Part shown: one piece after another, positions 25,060 to 33,646 of the stretch
Layout of the letters: the number at the start of each line of letters is the position of its first letter
Numbering within the stretch: position 1 is the first letter of the stretch
DNA from: an uncultured Bacteroidales bacterium
GTDB lineage: Bacteria; Bacteroidota; Bacteroidia; Bacteroidales; FEN-979
Length of the DNA stretch: 56,089 bases
Reading direction: 5' to 3'
Assembly: GCA_903959905.1 (NCBI GenBank)
Contig: CAJBYO010000050.1
Location: forward strand, 1-56,089
Notes under the pieces: generated by a model
What the model was told of the DNA's origin: nothing
Databases searched by the model: none
What the model saw: only the letters and a program-made list of their open reading frames with translations
Translations under genes and position numbers: made by a program

Positions 25060-27141
25060 TCAAAGGATCATCCGGGCGTCAACCGCACAAATCTCGTTCC
25101 CGGAGGCAAAGAGCGGGTTGAGGTCAAGTTCTTTTATCTCGGGGAAATCACAGCAAAGCATGGAGATCCGCTGGATAATCTCTACTGTTTTTTCCTGGTT
25201 GATCCCGCTTTCTCCCCTGAAACCGTGGATCAGTGCGGAGGCTTTGATCCCGCCGATCATCTCCTTCGCCTCTTCATCACTGACCGGGCTGATGGAGAAA
25301 ACGACGTCCTTCAGTATTTCAACAAAGATTCCGCCAAGACCAAACATGATGATATGTCCTACGCCTTCAGTTGCCTTGGCTCCGATGATCAGTTCACGCC
25401 CCTTCGGAAGGAATTTCTGGACAAAAAACCGGATATCTGAACCCAGCTTTGATTGCATGGCCGCCGCCACTTTTTCGGCTTCCTCTGCGTTTTGTATGTT
25501 TATGGCCACCCCGCCCACATCACTTTTATGGATGATGGCGGATGAATCGGCCTTGATCACCACCGGGTACCCGATCTCACTCGCCGCCGCAACAGCGCTG
25601 GCCACATTTTCAGTCACTTTCCAGGATGCTACCGGCACGCAGTAAGCTTCAAGGATGCCATAAACTTCCGCTGCCGTTAGAACATCTCTGCCCTTAAGCC
25701 GGGCATTGTCAAGGATGGTCCGGACAACCCCGGTGTTCACATCTGTGAAGTGTTTGACCTCACCTGTTTTCGCCGACCTGATGTTGTTGTAGCGCACCAG
25801 GGCATGAAGCGCACGGGCAGCGGTTTCTGCAAAATCAAAACAGGGAATCTCACCCTCCTTAAGGATTTTGGAGGTGCCGCCCCATTTCTGTTTGTCGGTC
25901 ATGTAGTTGCAAACAATCGGCTTGTCGCCTGCCTTTGCTGCGGCCGCAATTTCACGGGCCACATTTTCGCAGTCAACGAATGGCGGGGTGACAAAATTGA
26001 GATAGATGCTGTCAAACTGCGGTTCGTTCATCATCACGGCCAGGGCGCTTTTAAAATGGCCCGGGCCTGCGGTGGCTACCACATCCAGCGGGTTCCGGAT
26101 GGAGGCTGATTCAAGCATGGTACCTTTCAATGCCTCCGCCGCCTTTTCCGAAAGAGGAGGGATTTCAAGTCCGCAGCTAACCAGTTCATCAATGGCAATG
26201 ACCGAAGGTCCGCCGGTATTGGTGATAATGCCAACCTTGTTGCCTTTTGGCATGGGCTGTGACGATAGCGCTACGGCTGCATGGCAAAGGTCCTCCTGGC
26301 TGCCGAAGGTGAGGATGCCCGCTTTTTTATAAATGAGCTCCATGGAAATGCTTCCTGCAAGTCCGCCGATGTGCGACCGCGAAGCTTCGGCGCCCTTATC
26401 TGTGCGACCTGCCGTGATGGCCAGGATCGGTTTCCGGGCAGTTACCTTTTTGGCCGTTTCAATAAATTCTTTTGGATTCTCAAGGCTCTCGGCATAGAGA
26501 ACGATGGCCCTGGTTTCATCGTCCTTCCCGTAATAACTGATGATTTCGGTGATGGATACATCAGATCCGTTGCCGTTTGAGGCATACATCCGCTGGCCGA
26601 TGCCCATGTCATAAAATGCCTGCATGATGACCGCACCCACGCCACCACTTTGGGCAACGACTGAAATATGGCCGGGTTCCGGGTATGTGAAGGTAAAGTT
26701 GCAATAGGCATTGAAAGCAGGGTCTGAGTTGATGGTTCCCTGGCAGTTCGGGCCCACGATGCGGATCCCGTATTTCTTTGCCCTGGCAAGGAAGTCATCC
26801 TCAAGTGCCTTGCCCTCAGCTCCCATCTCTTTGAAACCTGCCGTATTCACGATGATGGCCTTCACCCCCTTTTTCCCGCAGCTTTCCACCTCCTCAGGTA
26901 CAAACGGCGGTGGGATCACAATATGCACCAGGTCCACCTCGCCCGGCACATCCATGATGGAAGGATACGCCTTGAGCCCCCTGATCTCGTCCACTTTCGG
27001 GTTGATCGGGTACACCGGCCCCTGGAATTTATAATGAATCAGGTTCTTAATGATCACGTTCCCGATCGAAAGTTCTTTCTGCGATGCGCCGATCAGCGCA
27101 ACAGCCCTGGGTTTGAAAAAAGCATCAAGATTATCGTTCAT
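25060..27141 (-). CDS. Acyl-CoA synthetase (ADP-forming), fused alpha-beta
   Basis: 693 residues. A CoA-binding domain is at the N-terminus (PRAVALIGAS), followed by a succinyl-CoA-ligase-like domain with the phosphohistidine His257 in RSHIGGLAGS, and a C-terminal ATP-grasp domain (about 480-693; YPVVIKADS, HKSDVGGV, ELDLNPL). This is the single-chain ADP-forming acetyl/acyl-CoA synthetase type. It can work either way: making ATP from acetyl-CoA or another acyl-CoA, or activating an acid. As no AMP-forming aryl-CoA ligase is seen in the locus, both energy conservation at the end of the pathway and activation of the aromatic acid at the start are plausible. A hairpin repeat separates it from bcrD. 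Confidence 0.9.
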   Translation of the reverse strand: MNDNLDAFFKPRAVALIGASQKELSIGNVIIKNLIHYKFQGPVYPINPKVDEIRGLKAYPSIMDVPGEVDLVHIVIPPPFVPEEVESCGKKGVKAIIVNTAGFKEMGAEGKALEDDFLARAKKYGIRIVGPNCQGTINSDPAFNAYCNFTFTYPEPGHISVVAQSGGVGAVIMQAFYDMGIGQRMYASNGNGSDVSITEIISYYGKDDETRAIVLYAESLENPKEFIETAKKVTARKPILAITAGRTDKGAEASRSHIGGLAGSISMELIYKKAGILTFGSQEDLCHAAVALSSQPMPKGNKVGIITNTGGPSVIAIDELVSCGLEIPPLSEKAAEALKGTMLESASIRNPLDVVATAGPGHFKSALAVMMNEPQFDSIYLNFVTPPFVDCENVAREIAAAAKAGDKPIVCNYMTDKQKWGGTSKILKEGEIPCFDFAETAARALHALVRYNNIRSAKTGEVKHFTDVNTGVVRTILDNARLKGRDVLTAAEVYGILEAYCVPVASWKVTENVASAVAAASEIGYPVVIKADSSAIIHKSDVGGVAINIQNAEEAEKVAAAMQSKLGSDIRFFVQKFLPKGRELIIGAKATEGVGHIIMFGLGGIFVEILKDVVFSISPVSDEEAKEMIGGIKASALIHGFRGESGINQEKTVEIIQRISMLCCDFPEIKELDLNPLFASGNEICAVDARMIL

Positions 27142-27192
27142 CTCTCTAAAATGTATTTCTTTCTTTCTTTTTTACTATCTTCCTTGCACCTC

Positions 27193-27233
27193 CTCCCCCT
27201 CTCTTTTTGGAGAGGGGGCCGGGGGGTGAGGTC
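27193..27233. repeat. GC-rich hairpin repeat (after bcrD)
   Basis: Full-length copy with CTCCCCCTCTC/GAGAGGGGG stem and CCGGGGGGTGAGGTC tail. The last bases help form the bcrD stop codon, the same arrangement as for the thiolase at 17380. Confidence 0.88.
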
Positions 27234-28065
27234 AAGAGGCCATCAACCTGTAATGCCTGTACCCACCCCAGATCGCCGCCCCCACAGCCCCTGCATAAAT
27301 GGAATCCGGATGTGCCCGCACCTCCAGGTTAAGCTTGCTTCCTTTGATCAGTTCCTGCACCGCGTCGATCATGCCGGTGTTCATGGCCATGCCGCCGGTG
27401 AGCGCCACCGGGGAAGTCGCATTCAGCGACGACAGCAGTTTCACGATCTTGTTGGCGATCGAAAGGTGGATCCCCTTGATGATATCCGGGGTGGAGATAC
27501 CCCTCGATACCATGTTGATGACGTCGGTTTCGGCGAGCACGGAACAGATGCCGGAAGGTGTTTCCGGGCTGACCGATTTCATGGAGGTTGCACCCACATC
27601 CTCAATGGCAAGGCCAAGGTAACGGGAGATGTTCTCAATGAATTGTCCCGACCCGGAGGCACATTGTCCGGTCATCTTGTAATCAAGTACCCTGCCTTCT
27701 TCGTTGATCTTGATCGCCCTGACATAGAGGGCGCCCATGTCCACCACCGTGAGCGAGCCCGGATTCTGGAACACTCCGCCCCTGGCATGGGTGGTCATGC
27801 TGTAAAAATGGCCCCGTTTCCGCTGCAGCATCTCTCCCTCGCCGGTGGTGGCAAGGTATGTGATGTCGCTGTATTTAAGGTTGTTCTTCTCCAGCACATG
27901 GTCAATCAGCATGTCGGCAACCATCTCCGGGTTCCGCTTGCGGATTTTTTCTGATTCCATGTCAATGATAACGGGGGTATCACTGTACGACATCAGCACA
28001 GCTTTGATGTTGCTGCTTCCCACATCAACCCCGAATGTATAAATTGGTTCGTTCATATCTGGCAA
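27232..28065 (-). CDS. bcrD: Benzoyl-CoA reductase (class I), ATPase subunit D
   Basis: 277 residues, ASKHA ATPase. Phosphate loop GVDVGSSNIK (12-21), the variant second motif VVDMGALYVRA (DMGA in place of DIGG, as I remember in Thauera BcrD), cluster ligands Cys135 (QCASGSGQF) and Cys174 (GICSVLAETD), and LTGGMAMN. The YLATTGEGE and GHFYSMTTHARGG segments are specific to BcrD/BadG. With BcrA it forms the heterodimeric electron activator that hydrolyses two ATP per electron for ring reduction. It is last in the bcrCBAD order. The TGA stop is formed at the border of a hairpin repeat (27193-27233). Confidence 0.93.
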   Translation of the reverse strand: MPDMNEPIYTFGVDVGSSNIKAVLMSYSDTPVIIDMESEKIRKRNPEMVADMLIDHVLEKNNLKYSDITYLATTGEGEMLQRKRGHFYSMTTHARGGVFQNPGSLTVVDMGALYVRAIKINEEGRVLDYKMTGQCASGSGQFIENISRYLGLAIEDVGATSMKSVSPETPSGICSVLAETDVINMVSRGISTPDIIKGIHLSIANKIVKLLSSLNATSPVALTGGMAMNTGMIDAVQELIKGSKLNLEVRAHPDSIYAGAVGAAIWGGYRHYRLMAS

Positions 28066-28082
28066 TTATCTTACTGCTTTAA

Positions 28083-29459
28083 TTAGATGCTTCTCCTCGC
28101 AAACATGGCACCGCCAAGGGCCCCCATGAATATTGAGTCGGTGTGCACGTTGATTTTGATATCTTTTCCGTAGTTCTGCAAAACAAGGTCCGACACATAT
28201 TTCAGTACGGCCTGGTTCCGTGCCACTCCACCGGTGAAGGTGAATTCGTTGCGTACCCCGCCCGACCTCGCCAGCAGCGACATGGCACGCATAACGATGG
28301 CCCGGTGCAACCCGGCAAGAATGTCTGACCGCTTCTGTCCAACATTCAGCAGTTCCCTGATCTCAGCGGCAGCAAATACGGTACATGTGGAACAGATGTT
28401 CACCTCGTTGGTGGCTTCAATGGCCAGGGGCCCGAGTTCGTTCAGCGAGATGTTGAACTCATCGGCAATGTAGCCGAGGTATCGTCCGCAGCCGGCGGCA
28501 CAACGGTCGTTCATGTAAAAACTGGTTACCAGCCCGTGACTGTCAACCTGGATGGCTTTCGTGTCCTGCCCGCCGATATCCAGCACGGTTTTGGTGTTGG
28601 GGAATACGGCATGCGCCCCAAAGGCATGGCAGAGGATTTCCGACCGGATCGATTTCTCCGGAAATGGCAGCAATGCCCTGCCATAGCCTGTTCCAACCAT
28701 GTCGGTGATGTGAATGTCGAGGTTGGCTACGAAACTGATATGTTCCTTCAGGGAGTCGTAGATCTGTTTGTAATTGCCCTTGAGGAGGTTCAGTTCGCTG
28801 TCAAACCCAACGCCGGTCTCTTCGGGCGAGGAATCGTCAAGGTCTGAATATTTGTCATTCAGCAACTCCATCGACTGGTAAATCAGCTCCCTGAAATCAT
28901 ACTCCGTCAGCTCATTTTCAACATGGGAAATGCTCTTGTCGTACACCAGCATCATGGGTTCAAAAAATGCCTTTGGCAGGCCGTTCACATCCTTGTTGTA
29001 CTTTTCGCTCACGATATCCCTGAAAAACTGGTTCTTTGAGCCCAGGTTTCCTGTCAGGTACTCCTCCCTGATGGCCGGCCCGATCTCTTTTACGATCGTG
29101 TTGATATAACCCGCAATCGTATCCCGCTTTTCATCGGTGAATGTGTCGTTGATCGTATCTTTAAACTGAACGTTCAGCCGGTCAAGCCTGCGTTTGAACT
29201 GGAGGTACTGGAATGCCGATTCAACATCCCGGATATATCGTTTGTACTCGGGCTTTCGGTCGATCTCATCCTGAAGCTTCATCTTTAGCAGCGAGAAGCG
29301 GGCATTGTAAATGGCTTCCAGCCGGGCGATCTCTGTGGCTACAGTATAGTTTGCCCTGGTATTGGTTATCCCGCGGCCGATAATGTGGTCGTTTTCATCA
29401 ATGATGATGGCTTTGGAAGTCGTTGATCCAAGATCTATACCAAGGAAATATTTCTTCAT
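28083..29459 (-). CDS. bcrA: Benzoyl-CoA reductase (class I), ATPase subunit A
   Basis: 458 residues from Met at 29459 (MKKYFLGIDLGSTTSK); ten in-frame codons upstream are ignored because the ASKHA phosphate loop normally starts within a few residues. It holds the ~190-residue insertion typical of BcrA/BadF (FFRDIV, LVYDKSISHVENE), then GTGYGRALLPF, DIGGQDTK (294-301), cluster cysteines Cys320 (RCAAGCG) and Cys359 (STCTVFA), and FTGGVARN. It is the long ATPase partner of BcrD, forming with it the cluster-bridged activator of the BcrBC catalytic module. It sits directly downstream of bcrB; a small CCCCG-GTTT-CGGGG hairpin is in the 69-bp gap between them. Confidence 0.93.
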   Translation of the reverse strand: MKKYFLGIDLGSTTSKAIIIDENDHIIGRGITNTRANYTVATEIARLEAIYNARFSLLKMKLQDEIDRKPEYKRYIRDVESAFQYLQFKRRLDRLNVQFKDTINDTFTDEKRDTIAGYINTIVKEIGPAIREEYLTGNLGSKNQFFRDIVSEKYNKDVNGLPKAFFEPMMLVYDKSISHVENELTEYDFRELIYQSMELLNDKYSDLDDSSPEETGVGFDSELNLLKGNYKQIYDSLKEHISFVANLDIHITDMVGTGYGRALLPFPEKSIRSEILCHAFGAHAVFPNTKTVLDIGGQDTKAIQVDSHGLVTSFYMNDRCAAGCGRYLGYIADEFNISLNELGPLAIEATNEVNICSTCTVFAAAEIRELLNVGQKRSDILAGLHRAIVMRAMSLLARSGGVRNEFTFTGGVARNQAVLKYVSDLVLQNYGKDIKINVHTDSIFMGALGGAMFARRSI

Positions 29460-29528
29460 CGATCTGATAATTAGGTTATAACATTCCAACCCCGGTTTCG
29501 GGGGAGAAAAAAAGCTGCAAAAACTATT

Positions 29529-30812
29529 TTACTGCCTGGTCAGGATCATCCTCCGCTGTTCAAGCATCTGGAAAAACGATTCAAGCCTGTTTTTGATGTT
29601 CGAGTAGGAGAAGTAGCGGGGGTCAACAAGGTCGGATTCAATGAAGCCGGTAGGTATCTCAAGTTTACGTTCAAGTTGCTGCATGATCATCAGTTGCCCG
29701 GCCGAGAATGAATTGCAACTCTTGATGGAGTTCACAAGAAACCCGTCGGCATGGTAGTCGGTGATGCATTTTGACAGCAGCTCTGTTCGTTGCTGCAGGT
29801 TCAGGTTTGTATAGCAATTCATGCAGTATTCTGCAAGGCTTTCCAGGGGTTTATCAGGGTTGACACGGAAACCCATATCGTACACGCCACCCACTTTTGT
29901 GTAGGATGACGCAACGATCACGGCGCCCATGTCATAAAATAATTTCCAGAATTCACGGAAATGGGTCCAGTTGGGGGGACCTTCGACCACGAGGCGGAAC
30001 CGCTCCTCTTCCATCTCCCCTTCGGGGGTAATGGGTCCAAGTTTTTTATCAATACGCTCCAGGATCTCTTTGTAGAGCTCCGAATAATAATCCACCGCTT
30101 CCGGTGTACCCCTGAACCCGCTGTTGATGGGGCCGATGTAATAAACGCCGGCAAAATAGGCATCAATGGGGGAGGGACGGTGCTTGGTGGTGTCAAAGAT
30201 CCTGATGATTGATTCCTCTACCTTGGATGAGTTCCGCAGGATGGATTTCAGCTTCTCTTCATCATATTTGTTTCCCGACACCTGTTCCATCTTCGGGATC
30301 ACCTCCTCTTTCAGCTGTTTGACCATATAGGCCGTCATCTCCGGGGTGATCTTGTGGGCTTCCTGGTAGGGCGTGTGCAGCAGGGCTACCGGAACGCCGG
30401 GGTAGAGTCTTTCAAGGGTTTCAAACCACTTCAGGAAGGTGAAACAACCGGTATAGCTGAGCAACAGGAGGTCAGGACTGGGTATCTTTTCTCCCGTGGG
30501 CCCGATGTTGCCGTTGAGCATCATGCCTACGTCGCATTTCACGTAAGTGCAAACGTCTTCAGAATGGCCGTGCTGCTCGGCTTCACGGATATAATCGCTC
30601 GATTTTTTCCGCATGCCCGACTGCAGTGCATTGATCTCGGGATATACAGGCAACATGCCGAACGAGAGGATCAGCTCGGAGATGTTGCCGGGAACAAATG
30701 TGTAAACCACCTTTTTTCCCGTCTCTTTCGCTGTGCTTAACTCCTTGAAAAGCCCGGTGATCATCTCTTTCTGGATGATCATGCTGCGCTCTTTAGATAC
30801 CTCTTTTGACAT
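29529..30812 (-). CDS. bcrB: Benzoyl-CoA reductase (class I), catalytic subunit B
   Basis: 427 residues of the HgdB/BcrB fold. Candidate [4Fe-4S] ligands are Cys88 (EDVCTYVKCD), Cys123 (SYTGCFTF) and Cys366 (NSIKSCNSFSAGQ). The last segment together with FIESDLVDPRYFS is characteristic of BcrB/BadE. With BcrC it binds benzoyl-CoA and carries out the two-electron Birch-like reduction to cyclohexa-1,5-diene-1-carbonyl-CoA, fed by BcrAD. The 45-bp gap to bcrC contains nothing notable. Confidence 0.92.
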   Translation of the reverse strand: MSKEVSKERSMIIQKEMITGLFKELSTAKETGKKVVYTFVPGNISELILSFGMLPVYPEINALQSGMRKKSSDYIREAEQHGHSEDVCTYVKCDVGMMLNGNIGPTGEKIPSPDLLLLSYTGCFTFLKWFETLERLYPGVPVALLHTPYQEAHKITPEMTAYMVKQLKEEVIPKMEQVSGNKYDEEKLKSILRNSSKVEESIIRIFDTTKHRPSPIDAYFAGVYYIGPINSGFRGTPEAVDYYSELYKEILERIDKKLGPITPEGEMEEERFRLVVEGPPNWTHFREFWKLFYDMGAVIVASSYTKVGGVYDMGFRVNPDKPLESLAEYCMNCYTNLNLQQRTELLSKCITDYHADGFLVNSIKSCNSFSAGQLMIMQQLERKLEIPTGFIESDLVDPRYFSYSNIKNRLESFFQMLEQRRMILTRQ

Positions 30813-30857
30813 GTGTCAATTTTTCGCCTGGTTTATAAAATGTCTTTTCGCCCCGGA

Positions 30858-32021
30858 TCAGTCCCAGAGCTTGATTGAATCGGAAAATGTGCCCACCTGC
30901 TCCTTGATCACCTTGAACTGTCCGGTGTTTTCGCTGTAAAGGAAACTGATGAAGCGGATCTGCTTGTCGTTGCATTCTTTCTGCAGGATCGGGTGATCGA
31001 GCAGTGCGGGGTCGCAGAAACTGGGGGCGGCAAAGATCACACCGTCAACTTTTCGTTCATGGATCAGTTTCAGCAGCCGGGCCTCTTTGGGATTGCCGAC
31101 ATCATATACCGATGAAGAAAAAGTACTTTTCACCAGGTATGCTTCGGTAATGGCATTCAGCGGATCATCGGTGGATGTATCAACATCTCCCTGGATCCAG
31201 CGCGCACCTAGAAGGAAGTCATCTTCAACAATGTAACAACCTGCCAGTTCGATGGTGCGGATAAGTCCTGCCGGCGGCTGCTCGCAGAAGGCTCCCATCA
31301 CCAGCACCCGGATCTTGTCCATCGGGGCGCCATTCTCCTTTGAGAGCAGTTGCAGAACGCTGGAGAGGATTTCATTGTGCTCCTCCACGGGAATCACATA
31401 ACCGGCGCGCACGACATGGTAGAGGTCGGCGGCTGTCATCCTCCATGGGAATTGCTGGCGAAGGTCATAAATCTGCGTGATGAGGCTGCGGTTCAGGTTG
31501 AACAGCCCGATGGAGTGATTCAGCCGTTCGGCCGTCACAGCCACGCCGTTCAGTTTGAAAATTTCATCCAGGACTGTCTGAAGCTCATAACGGTAAAAGG
31601 TTCCGCCGACATGGGATTTGAAATTCTGAGGGAAGTCGAGATATTTTACAAACTTGCCCTGGCCGAGGATCTGGAACATCCCGGAAAGGTTCCTGATGAC
31701 ATCGCAGATGGAGGGAAAGATGAATCCGTCAAAATCCTCAAAATGCCTGTCAAGGGCCAGTTCTATGATGCTCCGTGGCATGTGGCAGATGTACGACTGA
31801 TAATAGGCATCACCCTTGATGATCAGTTTTTTATCTCCGCCCCCAAGGATTCCCACAGCCAGCCCGTTGGCGGCATGGATGATCTCCCTGGGGAAATAAA
31901 TGGGCATGTGCCCTACCACCACGCGGTCTTTCCCCTGCGATTTCCACTCCCTGGCCCTTGTAAAGGATAGATCAAATGCCAGTTCTTCACATCGGGCAAC
32001 AATTTCTTTCAGATTGTCCAA
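30858..32021 (-). CDS. bcrC: Benzoyl-CoA reductase (class I), catalytic subunit C
   Basis: 387 residues, first gene of the locus. It has the BcrC/BadD segments GHMPIYFPREIIHAANG, PSICDVIRNLSGMFQ and DFPQNFK. Cysteines in cluster-ligand positions are Cys79 (SYICHMP), Cys106 (PSICDV) and Cys336 (PSFCDP). The start codon is TTG: the only in-frame codons before a stop five codons upstream are CTA, ATT, ATA and ATT, and the next internal ATG would remove conserved sequence. A weak start could limit expression of this subunit. A ~390-bp intergenic region with a long inverted repeat lies upstream and must hold the operon promoter, which I could not locate with confidence. Confidence 0.92.
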   Translation of the reverse strand: MDNLKEIVARCEELAFDLSFTRAREWKSQGKDRVVVGHMPIYFPREIIHAANGLAVGILGGGDKKLIIKGDAYYQSYICHMPRSIIELALDRHFEDFDGFIFPSICDVIRNLSGMFQILGQGKFVKYLDFPQNFKSHVGGTFYRYELQTVLDEIFKLNGVAVTAERLNHSIGLFNLNRSLITQIYDLRQQFPWRMTAADLYHVVRAGYVIPVEEHNEILSSVLQLLSKENGAPMDKIRVLVMGAFCEQPPAGLIRTIELAGCYIVEDDFLLGARWIQGDVDTSTDDPLNAITEAYLVKSTFSSSVYDVGNPKEARLLKLIHERKVDGVIFAAPSFCDPALLDHPILQKECNDKQIRFISFLYSENTGQFKVIKEQVGTFSDSIKLWD

Positions 32022-32193
32022 TAGAATTATAATTTATTGCTGAATGATACTAAACAAATAGCCGAGAAAAAAGCAACCCTTAGCGGAAGGAAATCATCAA
32101 TGCAGGTTTAGTAGGTGGCAGGGCTCCAAAAATAAGCAAATTAATTATTAAAAAACAAGCGGAAAGCAAATTCATTTTTTTGACACCTGAATA

Positions 32194-32353
32194 ATAATTT
32201 CTCGCAGATTTTCACGGATTACAGCGCAGATTTAGGCAGATTAAAAATTGGATTTCTTAAAAAAATAAACTCTTGACAAATCATTATGGGTTTTCAAAAA
32301 TAATCTGCGGTTTAATCTGCGCTGTAATCCGCGAAAATCTGCGAGAAATAATT
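32194..32353. repeat. Long imperfect inverted repeat upstream of bcrC (type ATCTGCG)
   Basis: Arms of ~53 bp at 32194-32246 and 32301-32353 are near-perfect reverse complements (TTTCTCGCAGATTTT, CGGATTACAGCGCAGATT) around a 54-bp AT-rich centre. The arms themselves contain short repeats of a TCTGCG theme. It lies in the 387-bp gap between the divergent bcrC and DNase I-like genes. It could fold into a long hairpin or be a small non-autonomous mobile element. Apart from this and the promoter of the right-hand gene I see nothing else in the gap. Confidence 0.85.
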
Positions 32354-32378
32354 CCCGCGTATAAACGAAAATATTCAT

Positions 32379-32386
32379 TAGATTTG
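32379..32386 (+). promoter_or_regulatory. Bacteroidota -7 promoter box for the DNase I-like gene
   Basis: TAGATTTG fits TAnnTTTG and is 22 bp before the ATG at 32409. No convincing -33 TTTG was found. Confidence 0.5.
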
Positions 32387-32408
32387 GTCCAAATTAAAAA
32401 CCATAACA

Positions 32409-33293
32409 ATGATCACTCAACCTCATACGCCCAACATACATTCTAAAGGTTCCACCACCACCCTGGTATTTCTGCTCTTTTTTACCCTGGCGACCTCCCT
32501 TTTCTCCCAGGAAACAGAAACCTTCCGGATCTGCACCTTCAACATCCAGAATTTCGGAAAAACCAAACTCAACGATTCACTGCGCGTTCATGAACTGGCC
32601 GCAATTATCCGTAAATACAGCATTGTGGCTGTCCAGGAAATTTCAGATGTGACGAATACCGTGCCTGTTGTATTCACCGACATCATCAACAGCGAAGGAG
32701 AGAAGACATATGCGGTCATATACAGCGAGAGAACCGGCAGGCAGTCTGACGACAAAACCTCCCAGGAACAATATGCCTTCTTTTACGATACGGCCATGTT
32801 TGCGCTGGTTGGAAAACCGTTGCTTTACAACGATTCCTTACATGACTATTTTGCCCGTGAGCCCTATACCGCCCGGTTTAAGTCAAAAAAAGGTGATTTT
32901 ACGTTTGTCCTCATTACGATTCATACCACCCCCGAAAAAGCAGTTCCCGAGATCGGCAGCCTCGATGAAGTGGTTAAATGGGCAAAGAAAAAGTATACAA
33001 AGGAAACGGACTTCATCATTCTGGGCGATTTCAACGCCTCATGTTCCTATGCCAATCCGCGGGAACTTGACAGGCTTGCCATCCGCGGAGCAAATTATTT
33101 CTGGGTCATCCCCGACGATGCCAAGACAAACCTGTCAGCAAAGAGCGACTGCGCCTACGACCGTTTTGTGCTGACCATGTCAGCAAAATCTTACTATGCT
33201 GGTCATTGGGGGGTTGACAGGTGCTACGATTCAAAAACCATTTCGGATCACTGGCCCGTGTGGGCCGAATTCAGAAAAAAAATAACCCCGTGA
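32409..33293 (+). CDS. Secreted endonuclease/exonuclease/phosphatase-family protein (DNase I-like)
   Basis: 294 residues, with a hydrophobic signal segment at residues 18-33 after a polar start. DNase I-fold motifs occur in order: CTFNIQNFG, VAVQEI, FVLITIHTTP, FIILGDFNASC, YDRFVL and a final SDHWPVWAEF holding the catalytic Asp-His pair. It probably acts as an exported nuclease, perhaps for phosphate or nucleotide scavenging; a phosphodiesterase role on another substrate cannot be excluded. It stands alone and is transcribed away from the catabolic locus, so no functional tie is indicated. A perfect hairpin begins at its stop codon. Confidence 0.85.
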   Translation: MITQPHTPNIHSKGSTTTLVFLLFFTLATSLFSQETETFRICTFNIQNFGKTKLNDSLRVHELAAIIRKYSIVAVQEISDVTNTVPVVFTDIINSEGEKTYAVIYSERTGRQSDDKTSQEQYAFFYDTAMFALVGKPLLYNDSLHDYFAREPYTARFKSKKGDFTFVLITIHTTPEKAVPEIGSLDEVVKWAKKKYTKETDFIILGDFNASCSYANPRELDRLAIRGANYFWVIPDDAKTNLSAKSDCAYDRFVLTMSAKSYYAGHWGVDRCYDSKTISDHWPVWAEFRKKITP

Positions 33294-33323
33294 TAACCGT
33301 ATGAGAAACAGTGTATCACGGGG
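33286..33323. terminator. Hairpin overlapping the stop of the DNase I-like gene
   Basis: Perfect 10-bp stem CCCCGTGATA/TATCACGGGG (33286-33295 with 33314-33323), loop 18 nt; the TGA stop lies inside the left arm. It lacks a T-tract, so it may act as an RNA-stability element rather than an intrinsic terminator. Confidence 0.55.
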
Positions 33324-33646
33324 CATTTACTAACCAACCACAAATAATTAATCCTAGCTTTTGCTTTTCGTTTATAGTATATGCAAAGGTTATGCCAGAA
33401 ATTCAAATATTGATTTGAAGGACGTGATAAACTTGTTAAACGACTGAATATGAGGAAAAAAGAAAACGCAGTGTGAAAGTAATATTTTTTTAATTGCAAC
33501 CGCTTACACGGTTTATGTTAGGTATTTGTAAAAATAAACGCGTATTTACGCGAAAATTAACAGGATTTACCGGCTCCTCGTGAAAACAAAATCCGCGAGG
33601 CAGTGCCACACCGGCCTGCCCCGCGGATACCGCATTCATGAATACG
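33324..33646. other. Non-coding stretch, nothing recognised
   Basis: AT-rich sequence after the hairpin, with no convincing gene on either strand, no RNA gene and no repeat that I can identify. Confidence 0.5.

Noticed and set aside
26923..27954. 343-codon plus-strand frame across the acyl-CoA synthetase and bcrD
   Set aside because: Antisense shadow of two well-supported genes; Arg/His-rich product, and it crosses the hairpin repeat.
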